The notes beneath the pieces are model-generated. The model made no database searches and was not told where the DNA came from. It saw only the letters and a program-made list of their open reading frames with translations. Shown here in pieces: positions 7,982 to 16,292 of a stretch of DNA of 64,000 nt. A program made the translations under genes and the position numbers. Each line of letters begins with the position of its first letter. Within the stretch, counting starts at the first letter, position 1. Origin of the DNA: Moraxellaceae bacterium (GTDB taxonomy: Bacteria; Pseudomonadota; Gammaproteobacteria; Pseudomonadales; Moraxellaceae); the NCBI GenBank assembly GCA_024234595.1, contig JACKNZ010000006.1:62001-126000 (forward strand), given 5' to 3'.

Positions 7982-9268
7982 CTATGCGGCAACAGCTAAT
8001 ACGGCATGACGAGGCAGAGCAATCACAAAACGTGTGCCTTTGCCAACTTGTGAGACCACCCGAATGGTGCCGCCATGTTGCTGAATAATTTTGTAAGAAA
8101 TAGACAAACCCAATCCTGTGCCTTGGCCAACAGGTTTAGTGGTAAAAAAGGGGTCAAATATTTTGGCGAGATGCTGTGGTGCAATGCCTTTTCCTGTGTC
8201 TTGTACAGAAACATAGACTTGTTGTTCATCTGTCCATGTTTTAATGAGCAGATAACCTTTGTCTTCTATTGCTTGAGCAGCGTTGGTAAACAAATTGAGC
8301 AAGACTTGATTGATTTGCGAGGCAGTACAACGAATATATGGTAAATCTTCAAGCCTTTTGAGGACTTCTACTTTGTATTTAAGGGTATTTCGTGCAATTA
8401 ACAAGGCACTTTCAATACAATCATTGAGTGAGACATTATCGGTGACTGCTTGGTCTAAACGACTAAAATCTTTTAATCCCATCACCAATTCACTGATTTG
8501 CTCTACACCATAAAAAGTATCGTTAAACAAATTATCTAAGTCGGTAAAAAAATCTGCTAACGCCATGCCCGCTTTAGCGTCGTCTATTGCTGCCAAACTT
8601 TCAGCAATATCTATTTCGGTAGCATGAGGTGCTAATAAGGTATCCGCCAACTGTTGATGTGCCTGTAATACCGTATTTAGCTGGGCAAAAAACTCACTTA
8701 ACATTTCGATATTATTATTAACATATCCGAGTGGCGTGTTAATTTCGTGAGCTACGCCTGCCACCATTTGCCCCAAAGCTGCCATTTTTTCGGATTGCAC
8801 GAGCTGCGCTTGCGAAGAAGATAATTGCGTATAGGCTTTATTAAGCTCTTGATTATTTTGACTAATTTGCTTTTCCATCGCACTCAATAAATGTAACACT
8901 GCCCCCATACCTAAATAACGTCCTTCTTGGGTAATCACAAAATCTTCACTAAGCGGAAAAATCATCTGTGCGGTAATATAAGAAGATGCCTCCAATAAAC
9001 TACTATTCACATCAACAGCCAATGGCTCTTGGCGCATAAAGTCGCTAACAGGCCGATTACCAAATAAATCACGACCAAATTTTTTTAAAAAAATATCAGT
9101 CAGTTGATGACGACTAATCATACCAACGGGTTGGTTATTTTGATTAACCACCGCTACCGACAAATAGTCTTGGTAATCAGTATGCAAAAAAGCATCTGCG
9201 ACCGTACTCAAGCGGTCAGTCTCTAAAAATGGTCGAACAGAATGAGCAAAAGAACGTAACATTGACAT
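7982..9268 (-). CDS. Sensor histidine kinase with N-terminal CBS-like pair
   Basis: About 428 residues. The N-terminal ~150 look like two CBS motifs ('VAVVNQNNQPVGMISRHQL', 'VSDFMRQEPLAVDVNSSLLE'), which in other proteins bind adenosyl nucleotides. A coiled segment follows, then HisKA with H174 in 'VAGVAHEINTPLG' and an HATPase domain with an N box ('INQVLLNLFTNAAQAIED'), G1 'DTGKGI' and G2 'GQGTGLGLS'. There are no membrane segments, so this is a cytosolic sensor. The ATG at 9268 has a GAGGAG ribosome site. Downstream is the double-receiver regulator, its likely partner; upstream is a PhoB-box-like array. A membrane adenylate cyclase lies next upstream, making a nucleotide signal for the CBS part an attractive guess. 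Confidence 0.85.
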   Translation of the reverse strand: MSMLRSFAHSVRPFLETDRLSTVADAFLHTDYQDYLSVAVVNQNNQPVGMISRHQLTDIFLKKFGRDLFGNRPVSDFMRQEPLAVDVNSSLLEASSYITAQMIFPLSEDFVITQEGRYLGMGAVLHLLSAMEKQISQNNQELNKAYTQLSSSQAQLVQSEKMAALGQMVAGVAHEINTPLGYVNNNIEMLSEFFAQLNTVLQAHQQLADTLLAPHATEIDIAESLAAIDDAKAGMALADFFTDLDNLFNDTFYGVEQISELVMGLKDFSRLDQAVTDNVSLNDCIESALLIARNTLKYKVEVLKRLEDLPYIRCTASQINQVLLNLFTNAAQAIEDKGYLLIKTWTDEQQVYVSVQDTGKGIAPQHLAKIFDPFFTTKPVGQGTGLGLSISYKIIQQHGGTIRVVSQVGKGTRFVIALPRHAVLAVAA

Positions 9269-9326
9269 GGCAACTCCTCGATATGGATACCCACCCACAT
9301 CTAAAAGTGCACATTAAAAGGGAAGC

Positions 9327-9355
9327 GTGACAAGCAAGTGACAGCTTGTTGACAA
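9327..9355 (-). promoter_or_regulatory. PhoB-box-like array (three phased half-sites)
   Basis: On the minus strand TTGTCAA, CTGTCAC and TTGTCAC occur 11 bases apart (7-base half-site plus 4-base spacer), matching the architecture of the PhoB box. A TTTAAT-like -10 element follows after about 8 bases, ahead of the sensor kinase start. Confidence 0.5.
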
Positions 9356-9387
9356 TTTGCCGATAAACGCCAACAGACTCACAAAAC

Positions 9388-9413
9388 ACAGATTACTTTT
9401 AAGTTCAATCTGT
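9388..9413 (-). terminator. Weak hairpin after the adenylate cyclase gene
   Basis: On the minus strand ACAGATT pairs with AATCTGT and is followed by GTTTTGT, 11 bases after the cyclase stop. The stem is short and the T-run poor, so it is a tentative terminator. Confidence 0.3.
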
Positions 9414-9423
9414 TAGCAAAGGT

Positions 9424-10722
9424 TCAGTCCGCCAATAACCACCACGTTTGCATATTACCTTTACCTTTAACATCAATTGTGCCGCGCAACTCAACCTTAA
9501 ACTTGCCACAAATGCGCTCTTTGCTTTGTTGGCTAATATGAATACGACCTGCCTCACCATGCGACTCCATACGACTGGCTGTATTGACGGTATCGCCCCA
9601 AATATCATAACTAAAACGCATCGCACCAATCACACCTGCAATCACCGACCCTGTATGCACACCAATTCGCACATCCAAATCAATGCCAGTTTCTTGACGA
9701 ATTAACTTGGTTTCTTGCAATAAAGCTAAGGCTAAGCGAGCCACAATATGAGCATGGTCGTGACGTGGGTCTGGCGCACCTGAAACCACCATATAAGCAT
9801 CACCAATGGTTTTTATTTTCTCGGCTCCAAATTGAGTCACTTTTGCATCAAAACGATAAAATATTTTTTCTAATAACGACACCACTACTTCGGGTTCTTG
9901 TTGCGATGCCCACGGTGTAAAGCCTGCAATATCCGCAAATAACACCGTTACTTCGGGGTGACGGTCGGCAATCATACGGTCGCTTTCTCGCAACTCATTG
10001 GCAATTTTTTGGGGTAACACGGCGTGTAATAAGCGGTCAGAACGCTCACGTTCTTGTACTAAATAACCTTCGGTTTTAAGCACTTCGCGGTCAAAAACAT
10101 TAAGAATAAGCAACACCGACAAGGTTGCCAAAATCATGTTAATAGTACGTATCAACGAGATTAAGGCTGGGTAAACATGGCCAAAATCAATGTGCGGCTC
10201 GGTTAACACACACGAACCAAGCACTAAGCAGATAATCGGGAAGGCGATAAAAAACAAACGGGCTTTTTTTTCGGGAGGATCAAAAATAACATTTGCTAAT
10301 ACCGCATTCGTAATACCAAAGACACTCACACCTAATACTGAGCCTGTCAAAAAAATCAGTACTGCCAAATGAGCATTTACTGTGACCATCAACCACAAAC
10401 GAGCCAAACGCTCTGCATTCAAAGAGGCCGCCCACATCCCCATCCCGTAACAAACTATCGAAATCGCATTTACCAAGATAACAGGCTTACCTTCTGGCCA
10501 GCCAATAAAAAAAGAAATCACAAAATAAAAACTCGTGAGCGCAAACACGGCTCCCAAGGCATAACGGCTAATACGTGTGCGACGAGTGTGGTCAGCTTGT
10601 GTTGGCAAGGGTGGAGGGTTGAGCAGGTCTAACCAAAATTGTTTGTCAGGTCGTCGGATATACTGACGTATTTGACATTCTTTGGCTTCTGCTTCTATTG
10701 GTGCCAACTCTGACTGTGACAT
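9424..10722 (-). CDS. Membrane-bound class III adenylate cyclase
   Basis: 432 residues. The N-terminal half has about six membrane segments (~50-215, e.g. 'YALGAVFALTSFYFVISFFI'). The class III cyclase domain occupies ~245-430. Metal-binding D264 lies in 'VLFADIAGFTPW' and D308 in 'KTIGDAYMVV'; the purine-selecting Lys ('EKIKTIGD') and Asp ('SYDIWGD') fit ATP rather than GTP; the transition-state Asn and Arg are in 'VNTASRMES'. It should therefore make cAMP at the inner membrane. The layout matches the CyaB-like cyclases of Pseudomonas. It lies upstream of the kinase-regulator pair on the same strand, but the weak hairpin and PhoB-like box between them argue for separate promoters. Confidence 0.88.
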   Translation of the reverse strand: MSQSELAPIEAEAKECQIRQYIRRPDKQFWLDLLNPPPLPTQADHTRRTRISRYALGAVFALTSFYFVISFFIGWPEGKPVILVNAISIVCYGMGMWAASLNAERLARLWLMVTVNAHLAVLIFLTGSVLGVSVFGITNAVLANVIFDPPEKKARLFFIAFPIICLVLGSCVLTEPHIDFGHVYPALISLIRTINMILATLSVLLILNVFDREVLKTEGYLVQERERSDRLLHAVLPQKIANELRESDRMIADRHPEVTVLFADIAGFTPWASQQEPEVVVSLLEKIFYRFDAKVTQFGAEKIKTIGDAYMVVSGAPDPRHDHAHIVARLALALLQETKLIRQETGIDLDVRIGVHTGSVIAGVIGAMRFSYDIWGDTVNTASRMESHGEAGRIHISQQSKERICGKFKVELRGTIDVKGKGNMQTWWLLAD

Positions 10723-10777
10723 AGCCTGTCCCCGTATGGATATAGGACGTTGATTTTCTATGTTCTTGACAGTGACT

Positions 10778-11011
10778 TTATGAAGCCAATATCCGCAAAG
10801 CCGCTTGCGCGTGTTCAGCCGCTTGAATCCCCAAAGGCGTTAAATACCCCCCATCTGGCAAACTGATTAAGCCTTTTTGATGCAGACGTTTAGCCGCCTC
10901 AATAATCATCGGCTCAGCGGTATGATGAATTTTGAGCCCTGCCTGATGATTATCTAAATCAAACATCGCTAATACCGACAGTTCTTCTATTAAATCAACA
11001 GAATATTGCAT
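10778..11011 (-). CDS. TIGR02647-family small protein
   Basis: A 77-residue protein starting at 11011 (MQYSVDLIEEL), with AAGGA upstream; a start 16 codons earlier is unlikely. The pattern 'GLKIHHTAEP', 'AAKRLHQKGLISLPDGGYLT' and 'AAEHAQ' matches the TIGR02647 family, known from Pseudomonas and relatives and described as putative DNA-binding. It has a small winged-helix look with no catalytic residues. It sits alone between amtB and the cyclase gene; no role can be given. Confidence 0.75.
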   Translation of the reverse strand: MQYSVDLIEELSVLAMFDLDNHQAGLKIHHTAEPMIIEAAKRLHQKGLISLPDGGYLTPLGIQAAEHAQAALRILAS

Positions 11012-11055
11012 GAGATTTTCCTTATTATAATATGCACAGATATGTGATTTTTTGA

Positions 11056-11086
11056 GCATAGCCGAAATAATCGCTCTCGGCTATGC
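11056..11086. other. Strong hairpin downstream of amtB
   Basis: GCATAGCCGA (11056-11065) pairs perfectly with TCGGCTATGC (11077-11086). It lies 17 bases past the amtB stop but lacks a T-run on the minus strand. It could protect the 3' end of the mRNA or act as a weak terminator. Confidence 0.5.
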
Positions 11087-11102
11087 ACTTGCGGTTTTTG
11101 TT

Positions 11103-12410
11103 TTACTTAATATCGTAGCCACGCTCTTCATGGGCAACTAAGTCCAAACCTTCACGTTCAGCATCAGCACTGACTCGTAAACCACTCGTTAACAAAGCGG
11201 TCACCTTGAGTAATACCCATGTCAGCACAGCGGTATATAAGCCTATAACCACTATCCCCATCACTTGAATACCTAATTGGCTGGCAATACTGGTATGTTC
11301 ACCTGCATAACCAAAGCCCGAAAAGATACCCAAGTCTGGACTACAAAAAATTCCTGCTAAAAATGTGCCTAAAATACCACCGACACCATGCACAGGAAAC
11401 ACATCTAAAGAGTCATCTATTTGTAAGGTCTTTTTAATTAGCTGTGTCATAAAAAAGCAAATGACACCTGCCATTAAGCCGATGACCAATGCACCTGCAG
11501 GCCCTACTACCCCAGCCGCGCCTGTAATTGTGCCTAAACCAGCAATCACACCCGTTACAATACCTAAACCAGAAGGTTTACCAAATTTAATCCATTCACA
11601 AGCCATCCATGCTAATGCCCCTGCCGATGCGGCAATATGCGTCACAAATAAAGCCATACCTGCGCTGCCATTGGCTGCCAATGCTGAACCACCATTAAAG
11701 CCGTACCAGCCTACCCATAACATACCAGCCCCTGTAATCGTCATGGTCAGGTTATGTGGTGGCATAGCCACTTTGCCAAAACCATTACGTTGGCCTAGCA
11801 CCAAGGCACACACTAAGGCCGCAACACCTGCGGTAATATGCACCACAGTACCGCCAGCAAAATCAATTAGACCGTTTTGAAAGAAATAACCACCGCCCCA
11901 CACCCAATGGGCAACAGGCACATACACCGCTAATGTCCACAAGGCACTAAATATCAACACTGCCGCAAATTTCATGCGCTCGGCAAACGCACCAATAATC
12001 AACGCAGGCGTAATAATGGCAAAGGTCATTTGAAAGGCGGCAAATACCACTTCGGGAATATCACCCGTCATGCTATCTTTGGTTAGGCCTGCCATAAAAA
12101 TACGGCCTGAACCACCTAGCCAGTTCTGTAAGTTGCCACCATCACTAAAGGCCAAGGAATAAAAACCGACTAACCATAACAAACTAATTAAAGAAGCAAT
12201 GGCAAAGCATTGCACCAAAATAGACAACACATTTTTACTGCGTACCAAACCACCATAAAACAAGGCTAAGCCAGGTAGCGTCATAAACAAAACTAACGCT
12301 GTTGCCGTTAAAATCCAAGCTGTATTGCCTGTATTTAGCGGCGTAGTATCAGTTGCAAAAACACTTGGAGCAAAACACAGCAATGTGGCTCCTATGATTT
12401 GTGGAAACAT
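11103..12410 (-). CDS. amtB: Ammonium transporter
   Basis: 435 residues with a signal peptide and about 11 membrane helices, as in trimeric AmtB channels. Visible family marks are 'LALFYGGLVRSKNVLS' (~50-65), 'FAGGTVVHITAGVAALVCAL' with the first pore His, and 'FPVHGVGGILGTFLAGIF' with the second. It conducts ammonium/ammonia across the inner membrane and is shut by unmodified GlnK. Its partner glnK lies upstream on the same strand, but the usual short gap is 225 bases here and contains a MITE-like element (12519-12627), so the classic glnK-amtB operon may be partly uncoupled. Confidence 0.95.
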   Translation of the reverse strand: MFPQIIGATLLCFAPSVFATDTTPLNTGNTAWILTATALVLFMTLPGLALFYGGLVRSKNVLSILVQCFAIASLISLLWLVGFYSLAFSDGGNLQNWLGGSGRIFMAGLTKDSMTGDIPEVVFAAFQMTFAIITPALIIGAFAERMKFAAVLIFSALWTLAVYVPVAHWVWGGGYFFQNGLIDFAGGTVVHITAGVAALVCALVLGQRNGFGKVAMPPHNLTMTITGAGMLWVGWYGFNGGSALAANGSAGMALFVTHIAASAGALAWMACEWIKFGKPSGLGIVTGVIAGLGTITGAAGVVGPAGALVIGLMAGVICFFMTQLIKKTLQIDDSLDVFPVHGVGGILGTFLAGIFCSPDLGIFSGFGYAGEHTSIASQLGIQVMGIVVIGLYTAVLTWVLLKVTALLTSGLRVSADAEREGLDLVAHEERGYDIK

Positions 12411-12518
12411 AGTTATCTCGAACCTTGGGACATATCTAAATTGCCAACGATGGCTATTTACAACCTTACCAACAGCAACAAGGTGTATTTTTTTGGTTTA
12501 TCTCGTTGATATTTATAA

Positions 12519-12627
12519 GACTTACGCGCCTATCGCAGATTTGTTTACATTGTAACAATGATAACTGACTTGTTTTAAGTATCAGTTTTATGCTCACAAA
12601 ACGCGCTCATTGTGGCGACATACAACC
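12519..12627. repeat. MITE-like element (GACTTACG family), degenerate copy
   Basis: It begins GACTTACGCGCCTATCGC and later has GCTCACAAAACGCGCT, both shared with the cleaner copy at 18168-18262. The right end has decayed (ACATACAACCAG instead of the expected CGTAAGTC). It sits between glnK and amtB. Confidence 0.65.
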
Positions 12628-12635
12628 AGCCTGAT

Positions 12636-12974
12636 TTAAATGGCAGATTCGTTAGTTTCACCTGTACGAATACGCACTACTTGCAATAAATCGGTCACAA
12701 AAATTTTGCCGTCGCCAATTTTACCAGTACCAGCCGCTCTGCAAATCACTTCTAAAACACGATCAACATCGGCTTCTTTTACCGCCAAATCCAAACGAAC
12801 TTTTGGCACAAAATCAACCACGTACTCAGCACCACGATATAACTCGGTATGCCCTTTTTGACGACCAAAACCTTTCACTTCGGTAACAGTTAGACCTGTG
12901 ACACCAATTTCGGATAAGGCTTCGCGCACTTCATCTAATTTAAACGGTTTAATGACCGCACTGACCATTTTCAT
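12636..12974 (-). CDS. glnK: Nitrogen regulatory protein P-II (GlnK)
   Basis: 112 residues, the standard P-II length. The T-loop contains the uridylylation site Y51 in 'HTELYRGAEYVVDF'; the ATP-binding segments 'GKIGDGKIF' and 'VVRIRTGE' are intact. It senses 2-oxoglutarate, ATP/ADP and, through uridylylation, glutamine, and it plugs AmtB. Synteny with amtB favours the name glnK over glnB. AGGGG precedes the ATG. A minus-strand TTGGGG-N17-TATACA sequence just upstream is a possible promoter; I found no sigma-54 site. A terminator-like hairpin ends only 26-30 bases before the start codon. Confidence 0.93.
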   Translation of the reverse strand: MKMVSAVIKPFKLDEVREALSEIGVTGLTVTEVKGFGRQKGHTELYRGAEYVVDFVPKVRLDLAVKEADVDRVLEVICRAAGTGKIGDGKIFVTDLLQVVRIRTGETNESAI

Positions 12975-13000
12975 GTTATTTACCCCTGTATAAATTTAAA

Positions 13001-13073
13001 AAACAAAAGCCCCAACATTCACAACTTACACAGCAATTGCAAAATGTAAGTCATAATCTGTCAGGGCTTTTTG
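13001..13073 (-). terminator. Probable terminator of the RRM gene, containing a GACTTAC/GTAAGT inner stem
   Basis: On the minus strand AAAAAGCCC pairs with GGGGCTTTT and is followed by GTTTTTT. The inside holds a second stem, GACTTACA against TGTAAGTT. It lies 23 bases past the RRM gene stop and almost touches the glnK leader. Confidence 0.6.
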
Positions 13074-13095
13074 CGTTTAGCTTAAGGCTAAAGGC

Positions 13096-13512
13096 TTAGT
13101 AACGGTCGCGACCACCGCCATATCCACCGTCACGGCCACCGCCAAAACCGCCGCCATCACGACGACCACCGCCAAAACCGCCACCGTCACGACGGCCACC
13201 GCCATCACCACGGCCACCACCGCCAAAACCACCGCGACCACCATCACGACGGCCACCGCCTTCTTCTTTTGGACGGGCTTCGTTAACGGTTAAGGTACGG
13301 CCAGAGATTTCTTTGCCATGTAATGCATTGATTGCGGTTTGTGCTTCTTGGTCACTACCCATTTCAACAAAACCAAAACCTTTAGAACGGCCTGTTTCGC
13401 GATCCATAACTACCATTGCGGAACGAACAGCACCATGAGCAGAAAATACTTGCTCCAAATCGGCATTGCTTACGCCATAGCTTAAGTTGCCAACATATAA
13501 CTTATTGCCCAT
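13096..13512 (-). CDS. Glycine-rich RRM RNA-binding protein
   Basis: 138 residues. One RRM domain (1-80) has RNP2 'LYVGNL' and RNP1 'KGFGFVEM', so it should bind single-stranded RNA. The tail (~85-138) is almost only Gly, Arg and Asp, with repeats of the type GGGRRDGGGFG, and is likely disordered. The design matches the small glycine-rich RNA-binding proteins of cyanobacteria and plants, often cold-induced. GAGGAG precedes the start. A leader of some 230 bases before a possible -10 (TATACT at 13753-13748, minus strand) hints at post-transcriptional control. The repeats make slippage and length variation likely. Confidence 0.9.
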   Translation of the reverse strand: MGNKLYVGNLSYGVSNADLEQVFSAHGAVRSAMVVMDRETGRSKGFGFVEMGSDQEAQTAINALHGKEISGRTLTVNEARPKEEGGGRRDGGRGGFGGGGRGDGGGRRDGGGFGGGRRDGGGFGGGRDGGYGGGRDRY

Positions 13513-13832
13513 GAAAGGGACTCCTCAAAAAACGATAACAGTGGACTTGTGTTTTGCGAGCATACAAAGCCAAAAAGCATTAACGGAGGGCAGGACACCT
13601 TCTGTTCACAAGTCTCTCTCAAGTAGGACTTACGCCTTGATTGTAAAAATGCGTAACTCCCAAGCTACCACAAACCAAATTTTCAGACCGACAACATTGT
13701 ACAAATTAAGCGTACGACTCGCGAACTTACAGGGTAGTGATGAATTGAGTATATCCTACATATTGTCTCTGTACGATAGTTTTAGACACAAAGTTATGCT
13801 CTTTTCGTTATCTTGAGAAAACTGCTTACAAT
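13513..13832. other. 320-base gene-free region: RRM leader and pyrC' downstream region
   Basis: No coding sequence is convincing here. On the minus strand it would be the promoter and long leader of the RRM gene, with a candidate -10 TATACT at 13753-13748. A short inverted repeat of the GACTTACGC type lies at 13627-13659. Confidence 0.45.
13627..13659. repeat. Short GACTTACGC...GCGTAACTC inverted repeat
   Basis: 9-bp arms with one mismatch and a 15-base spacer. The ends match the longer elements at 12519-12627 and 18168-18262; it may be an internally deleted copy. Confidence 0.45.
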
Positions 13833-15077
13833 TTATCGCCATAAATGACGCACCTGCCCTTGCACCATCATCCCTAAAAAGGGCGTGTTATGACCTTGAG
13901 ACACTAAATTCTCGGGAGCAACCGACCACGTTTTTTGGGTATCAACCACTACAACCCCTCCCCCTTTGCTTAAATCACCTGCATTGATTTGCAAAATTTT
14001 GGCAGGATTGATGGTTAATGCGCGCCATAATTTATCTTCGGTTAACACGCCTTCTCGAACAAGTTTTAAGCCTAAAGGTAACACCGTTTCTATGGCCGAA
14101 ATGCCTGCCTCGGTAGCGGCAAAGGGAGCTAGTTTGGCGGCAGCATTTAAGGGTTGATGATGCGAACAAATGGCATCTATCACACCCGACTGCACCCCTG
14201 CACACAAGGCCAAACGGTCTTCTTCGCTTCGCAATGGTGGGAGAACGTGCGCCAAGCTATTAAAACCATCAATGGCGGCATCGGTTAAATGTAATTGGTG
14301 CATCGCCACATCGGCGGTGACAGGCAAGCCTTTATCTTTGGCAATGCGGATTAACTCTACCGAACCTTTGCACGATAACTGACTAAAATGCGCTCTTACG
14401 CCTGTTTCTTCGACTAATAATAATTGTTTGGCAAGGGCAATGGTTTCGGCGACACGGCGAATACTAGGCAAACCTAAACGTGCAGCCGTAAAGCCATCAT
14501 GGGCGCAACCTTTGGCTAAGCTCGGTTCTTCGGGGTAAAAAAACACCGTTAAATCTAGCGTTGCGGCGTACTCTAAACAGCATAATAAGGTTTCGTCATT
14601 AAACATCGCTTGACGAGCATTAGTGACCGCTAAACAGCCTGCTTTGCTAAGGGCGTGCATATTGGCAGGCTGCTCACCTGCTAAACCTTTGGTGAGTGCA
14701 CCTAAAGGATAGACGTTGGCATAATTGGCTTTGTGGGCTTTTTCTTTAATTTGAGAGACGGTAGCAGGGCTATCTATGACTAACTTTTTATTAGGTGCTA
14801 ATACTACATGGCCAAACCCTGCTTTAGCAGCAGCTTTGGTCTCACTGGCTATTGAACCATGTTGTTTTTCACCTTCACGCAAACTAGCACATAAATCGAC
14901 AAAAGCAGGTAACACTACACAACCTGCCACATCAAACGCCTCATCATAAGCTGCTTGACGCGCTTCTACGCCCATCGCCACCACAGTACCATTTTGCACT
15001 AACACATCGGCGACACGGTCAATACCACGCGCCACATCCATTACTCGTCCACCTTGCAATAAAATCGTTTGTGCCAT
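13833..15077 (-). CDS. pyrC': Dihydroorotase-like, probably inactive PyrC' partner of PyrB
   Basis: 414 residues with the amidohydrolase fold of type I dihydroorotases. The metal-binding His-x-His motif near residue 60 is lost: 'PAFVDLCASLREGE' has Cys and Ser where active enzymes have two His. Such pyrC' genes follow pyrB in Pseudomonas and relatives, where the dead protein is needed to assemble the aspartate transcarbamoylase dodecamer while a separate pyrC encodes the real enzyme. The ATG lies 1 base after the pyrB stop, so the two are coupled. Known from the family: structural role. Seen here: loss of the ligands. Inferred: this copy is not a working dihydroorotase. Confidence 0.88.
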   Translation of the reverse strand: MAQTILLQGGRVMDVARGIDRVADVLVQNGTVVAMGVEARQAAYDEAFDVAGCVVLPAFVDLCASLREGEKQHGSIASETKAAAKAGFGHVVLAPNKKLVIDSPATVSQIKEKAHKANYANVYPLGALTKGLAGEQPANMHALSKAGCLAVTNARQAMFNDETLLCCLEYAATLDLTVFFYPEEPSLAKGCAHDGFTAARLGLPSIRRVAETIALAKQLLLVEETGVRAHFSQLSCKGSVELIRIAKDKGLPVTADVAMHQLHLTDAAIDGFNSLAHVLPPLRSEEDRLALCAGVQSGVIDAICSHHQPLNAAAKLAPFAATEAGISAIETVLPLGLKLVREGVLTEDKLWRALTINPAKILQINAGDLSKGGGVVVVDTQKTWSVAPENLVSQGHNTPFLGMMVQGQVRHLWR

Positions 15078-15078
15078 G

Positions 15079-16071
15079 TTACACCTCGCCGCGTGTGGTT
15101 AATTGGCCTTGCATGGTTAAGGCTAAGACTGCCATACGCACCGCAATGCCATAATTGACTTGTTTTAAAATCATCGACTGGCTGCCATCGGCCACTTCGG
15201 AGGCAATTTCGACCCCCCGATTGATAGGGCCAGGGTGCATGACAATGGCATTAGGTTTAGCATAAGCCAATTTTTGCGGTGTTAGACCGTATAAAGCATA
15301 AAACTCATCGGGACTGGCTAACAAAGGCGACTCCATACGCTCATTTTGAATGCGTAGTGCAATCACCACATCTGCGCCCTCTAAGCCTTGTTCCATACGC
15401 TCAAATACTTTTACGCCAAGCTGCTCAAAGTCTTTGGGCTGTAAGGTTTTGGGAGCAATAATGCGAATTTCTTTGGCACCTAAAGTTTGCAAGGCATAAA
15501 TCTCAGAGCGTGCTACCCGTGAGTGACGAACATCGCCAATAATGGCTACCGTTAGCTGACTAAAATCGCCTGCATGACGGCGAATAGTGAGCATATCTAA
15601 CATACCTTGCGTGGGGTGATTATGACGGCCATCACCTGCGTTAATCACCGCCACTTTGGGTGCGACTTGCCCTGCAATAAAATGTGCCGCGCCCGACTGC
15701 GAGTGTCGCACCACAAACACATCAGCGGTCATGGCTTCTAAGTTCCAAAGCATATCGCGCAAGGTTTCGCCTTTGCTATTCGAGGACTTGGCAATATCAA
15801 TATTGACCACATCTGCACCCAAGCGTTTGGCCGCAACTGCAAAGGTGGTAAGCGTACGTGTAGATGCTTCAAAAAACAGATTCATCACCGTTCGCCCAAC
15901 CAATAATGGTTGATTGGTAATTAGGCCGTTAGCGTCCAAAAACGATTCGGCAAAATCTAAAATCTCGGTGAGTTGTTCGCGGCTCAAGCCTTCGGTGGTC
16001 AAAAAATGCCGTAAACGACCTTGTGAATTGAGCTGTAAGCGACTTGGGGTATGAGCATGAGACAAGTGCAT
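15079..16071 (-). CDS. pyrB: Aspartate carbamoyltransferase catalytic subunit
   Basis: Joins carbamoyl phosphate and aspartate in the first committed pyrimidine step; carbamoyl phosphate comes from CarAB, encoded at 19.5-26 kb. 330 residues. The carbamoyl-phosphate loop is in 'FFEASTRTLTTFAVAAKRLG' (~69-88) and the catalytic His in 'HPTQGMLDMLTI'; 'MHPGPINRGVEI' lies near the C-terminus. Length and the following pyrC' point to the class A (PyrB+PyrC') complex. There is no pyrI nearby. Confidence 0.95.
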   Translation of the reverse strand: MHLSHAHTPSRLQLNSQGRLRHFLTTEGLSREQLTEILDFAESFLDANGLITNQPLLVGRTVMNLFFEASTRTLTTFAVAAKRLGADVVNIDIAKSSNSKGETLRDMLWNLEAMTADVFVVRHSQSGAAHFIAGQVAPKVAVINAGDGRHNHPTQGMLDMLTIRRHAGDFSQLTVAIIGDVRHSRVARSEIYALQTLGAKEIRIIAPKTLQPKDFEQLGVKVFERMEQGLEGADVVIALRIQNERMESPLLASPDEFYALYGLTPQKLAYAKPNAIVMHPGPINRGVEIASEVADGSQSMILKQVNYGIAVRMAVLALTMQGQLTTRGEV

Positions 16072-16292
16072 GATGATTTACAGTAGTAAGAAAATTGGCA
16101 TGATTTTAGCAGAACAACAAATAATTTTTTGCATAAATTCGTTTGAACATGGTGCTTATGCCTATACAATCTGTAAACAAAGACCATCAAGGGATTTTAA
16201 TGATGAGCTTATAGGACAAGAACTCCCATGACATGAAATTTGCGCACAGTGTTATACTACCCCTACAAAAATAAATTTTAGTGAGATGGATT

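Noticed and set aside
12975..13095. Sigma-54 promoter expected upstream of glnK
   Set aside because: No GG-N10-GC pair fitting TGGCAC-N5-TTGC; the nearest TTGGGGCTTTTG does not match.
13096..13270. Short tandem repeats as a CRISPR-like array
   Set aside because: The repeats are the codons of the Gly-Arg-Asp tail of the RRM protein; no spacers.
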